A DNA stretch of 5,236 bases from an uncultured Collinsella sp. (lineage in GTDB: Bacteria; Actinomycetota; Coriobacteriia; Coriobacteriales; Coriobacteriaceae), in contig CAMQPJ010000111.1 in assembly GCA_947003675.1 (NCBI GenBank), positions 1 through 5,236 on the forward strand. The letters run 5' to 3'. The position numbers and the translations under genes were made by a program. Shown here piece after piece: positions 5,166 to 5,236 of the stretch (position 1 is the stretch's first letter; the number at the start of each line of letters is the position of its first letter). Under the pieces are notes generated by a model. That model saw only the letters and a program-made list of their open reading frames with translations, did no database searches and had not been told where the DNA came from.

Positions 5166-5235
5166 TACAATGGTTCGGATCGTATCGTTCGGGCAGGTTA
5201 TCCGATATGCCTGATCGCCCTTCCATTCGAAAGGA
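5166..5235 (+). promoter_or_regulatory. Possible promoter and ribosome site for a gene starting just beyond the window
   Basis: TACAAT (5166-5171) matches the -10 consensus at 5 of 6 positions, without a clear -35. About 60 bases later AAAGGA (5230-5235) ends one base before the window edge, as a ribosome site would if a rightward gene began a few bases further on. The leader between them can pair weakly (CGGAT 5176-5180 with ATCCG 5200-5204; AGG with CCT inside GGGC...GCCC), but no known riboswitch was recognised. No ORF of note lies in 5119-5236. Confidence 0.35.
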
Positions 5236-5236
5236 C

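Noticed and set aside
3940..5226. Minus-strand 428-codon open frame opposite the methionine-synthase-like gene
   Set aside because: The plus strand has a full set of zinc ligands and a ribosome site. The minus frame starts in noncoding DNA without a good ribosome site and shows no domain.

Overview
The window reads as GC-rich chromosomal DNA with G/C-ending codons. The gene style resembles a Collinsella-like member of the Coriobacteriia (Actinomycetota). That placement rests on protein texture only; no database was searched. I see no phage, transposase, CRISPR, rRNA or tRNA signal.

Left third, minus strand (1-1938): a thiamin salvage operon read right to left. A candidate promoter (-10 at 1932-1937) leads into a TPP riboswitch (1823-1914) and an intrinsic terminator (1778-1810). 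Then come thiM (hydroxyethylthiazole kinase, GTG start at 1758), a small MTH1187/YkoF-type thiamin-binding protein (574-915) and thiE (thiamin-phosphate synthase, from 577 and cut by the window start). The genes are 3 bases apart or overlap by 4, so they are probably translationally coupled. ThiM makes thiazole phosphate, ThiE joins it to HMP-PP, and TPP feeds back through the riboswitch.

Divergent junction (1915-2013): a 60-bp near-perfect inverted repeat (1929-1988) occupies the space between the thiamin operon and the rightward genes. Each arm ends in an outward-facing -10-like hexamer, so it may be a symmetric divergent promoter, a small dispersed palindromic repeat, or both.

Middle, plus strand (2014-3829): a Cof-type HAD phosphatase followed 10 bases later by a LysR-type regulator whose whole length resembles the streptococcal MetR/MtaR-type methionine regulators.

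Right, plus strand (3830-5118): an AT-rich control region of about 155 bases, then a 377-residue methionine-synthase-like protein of the YxjG/YxjH type (MetE catalytic domain only, all four zinc ligands present). The control region carries TATAG-N7-CTATA, which matches the half-sites and spacing of the methionine box I recall for streptococcal MetR, and a separate 14-bp perfect palindrome. The simplest reading is that the LysR protein controls the neighbouring methionine synthase. The last 118 bases hold a possible promoter, and a ribosome binding site at the very end points to another rightward gene just outside.

Nothing here is a clearly new system. The points most worth checking are the symmetric divergent element, the methionine regulator with its operator, and the Cof phosphatase placed back-to-back with a thiamin operon.
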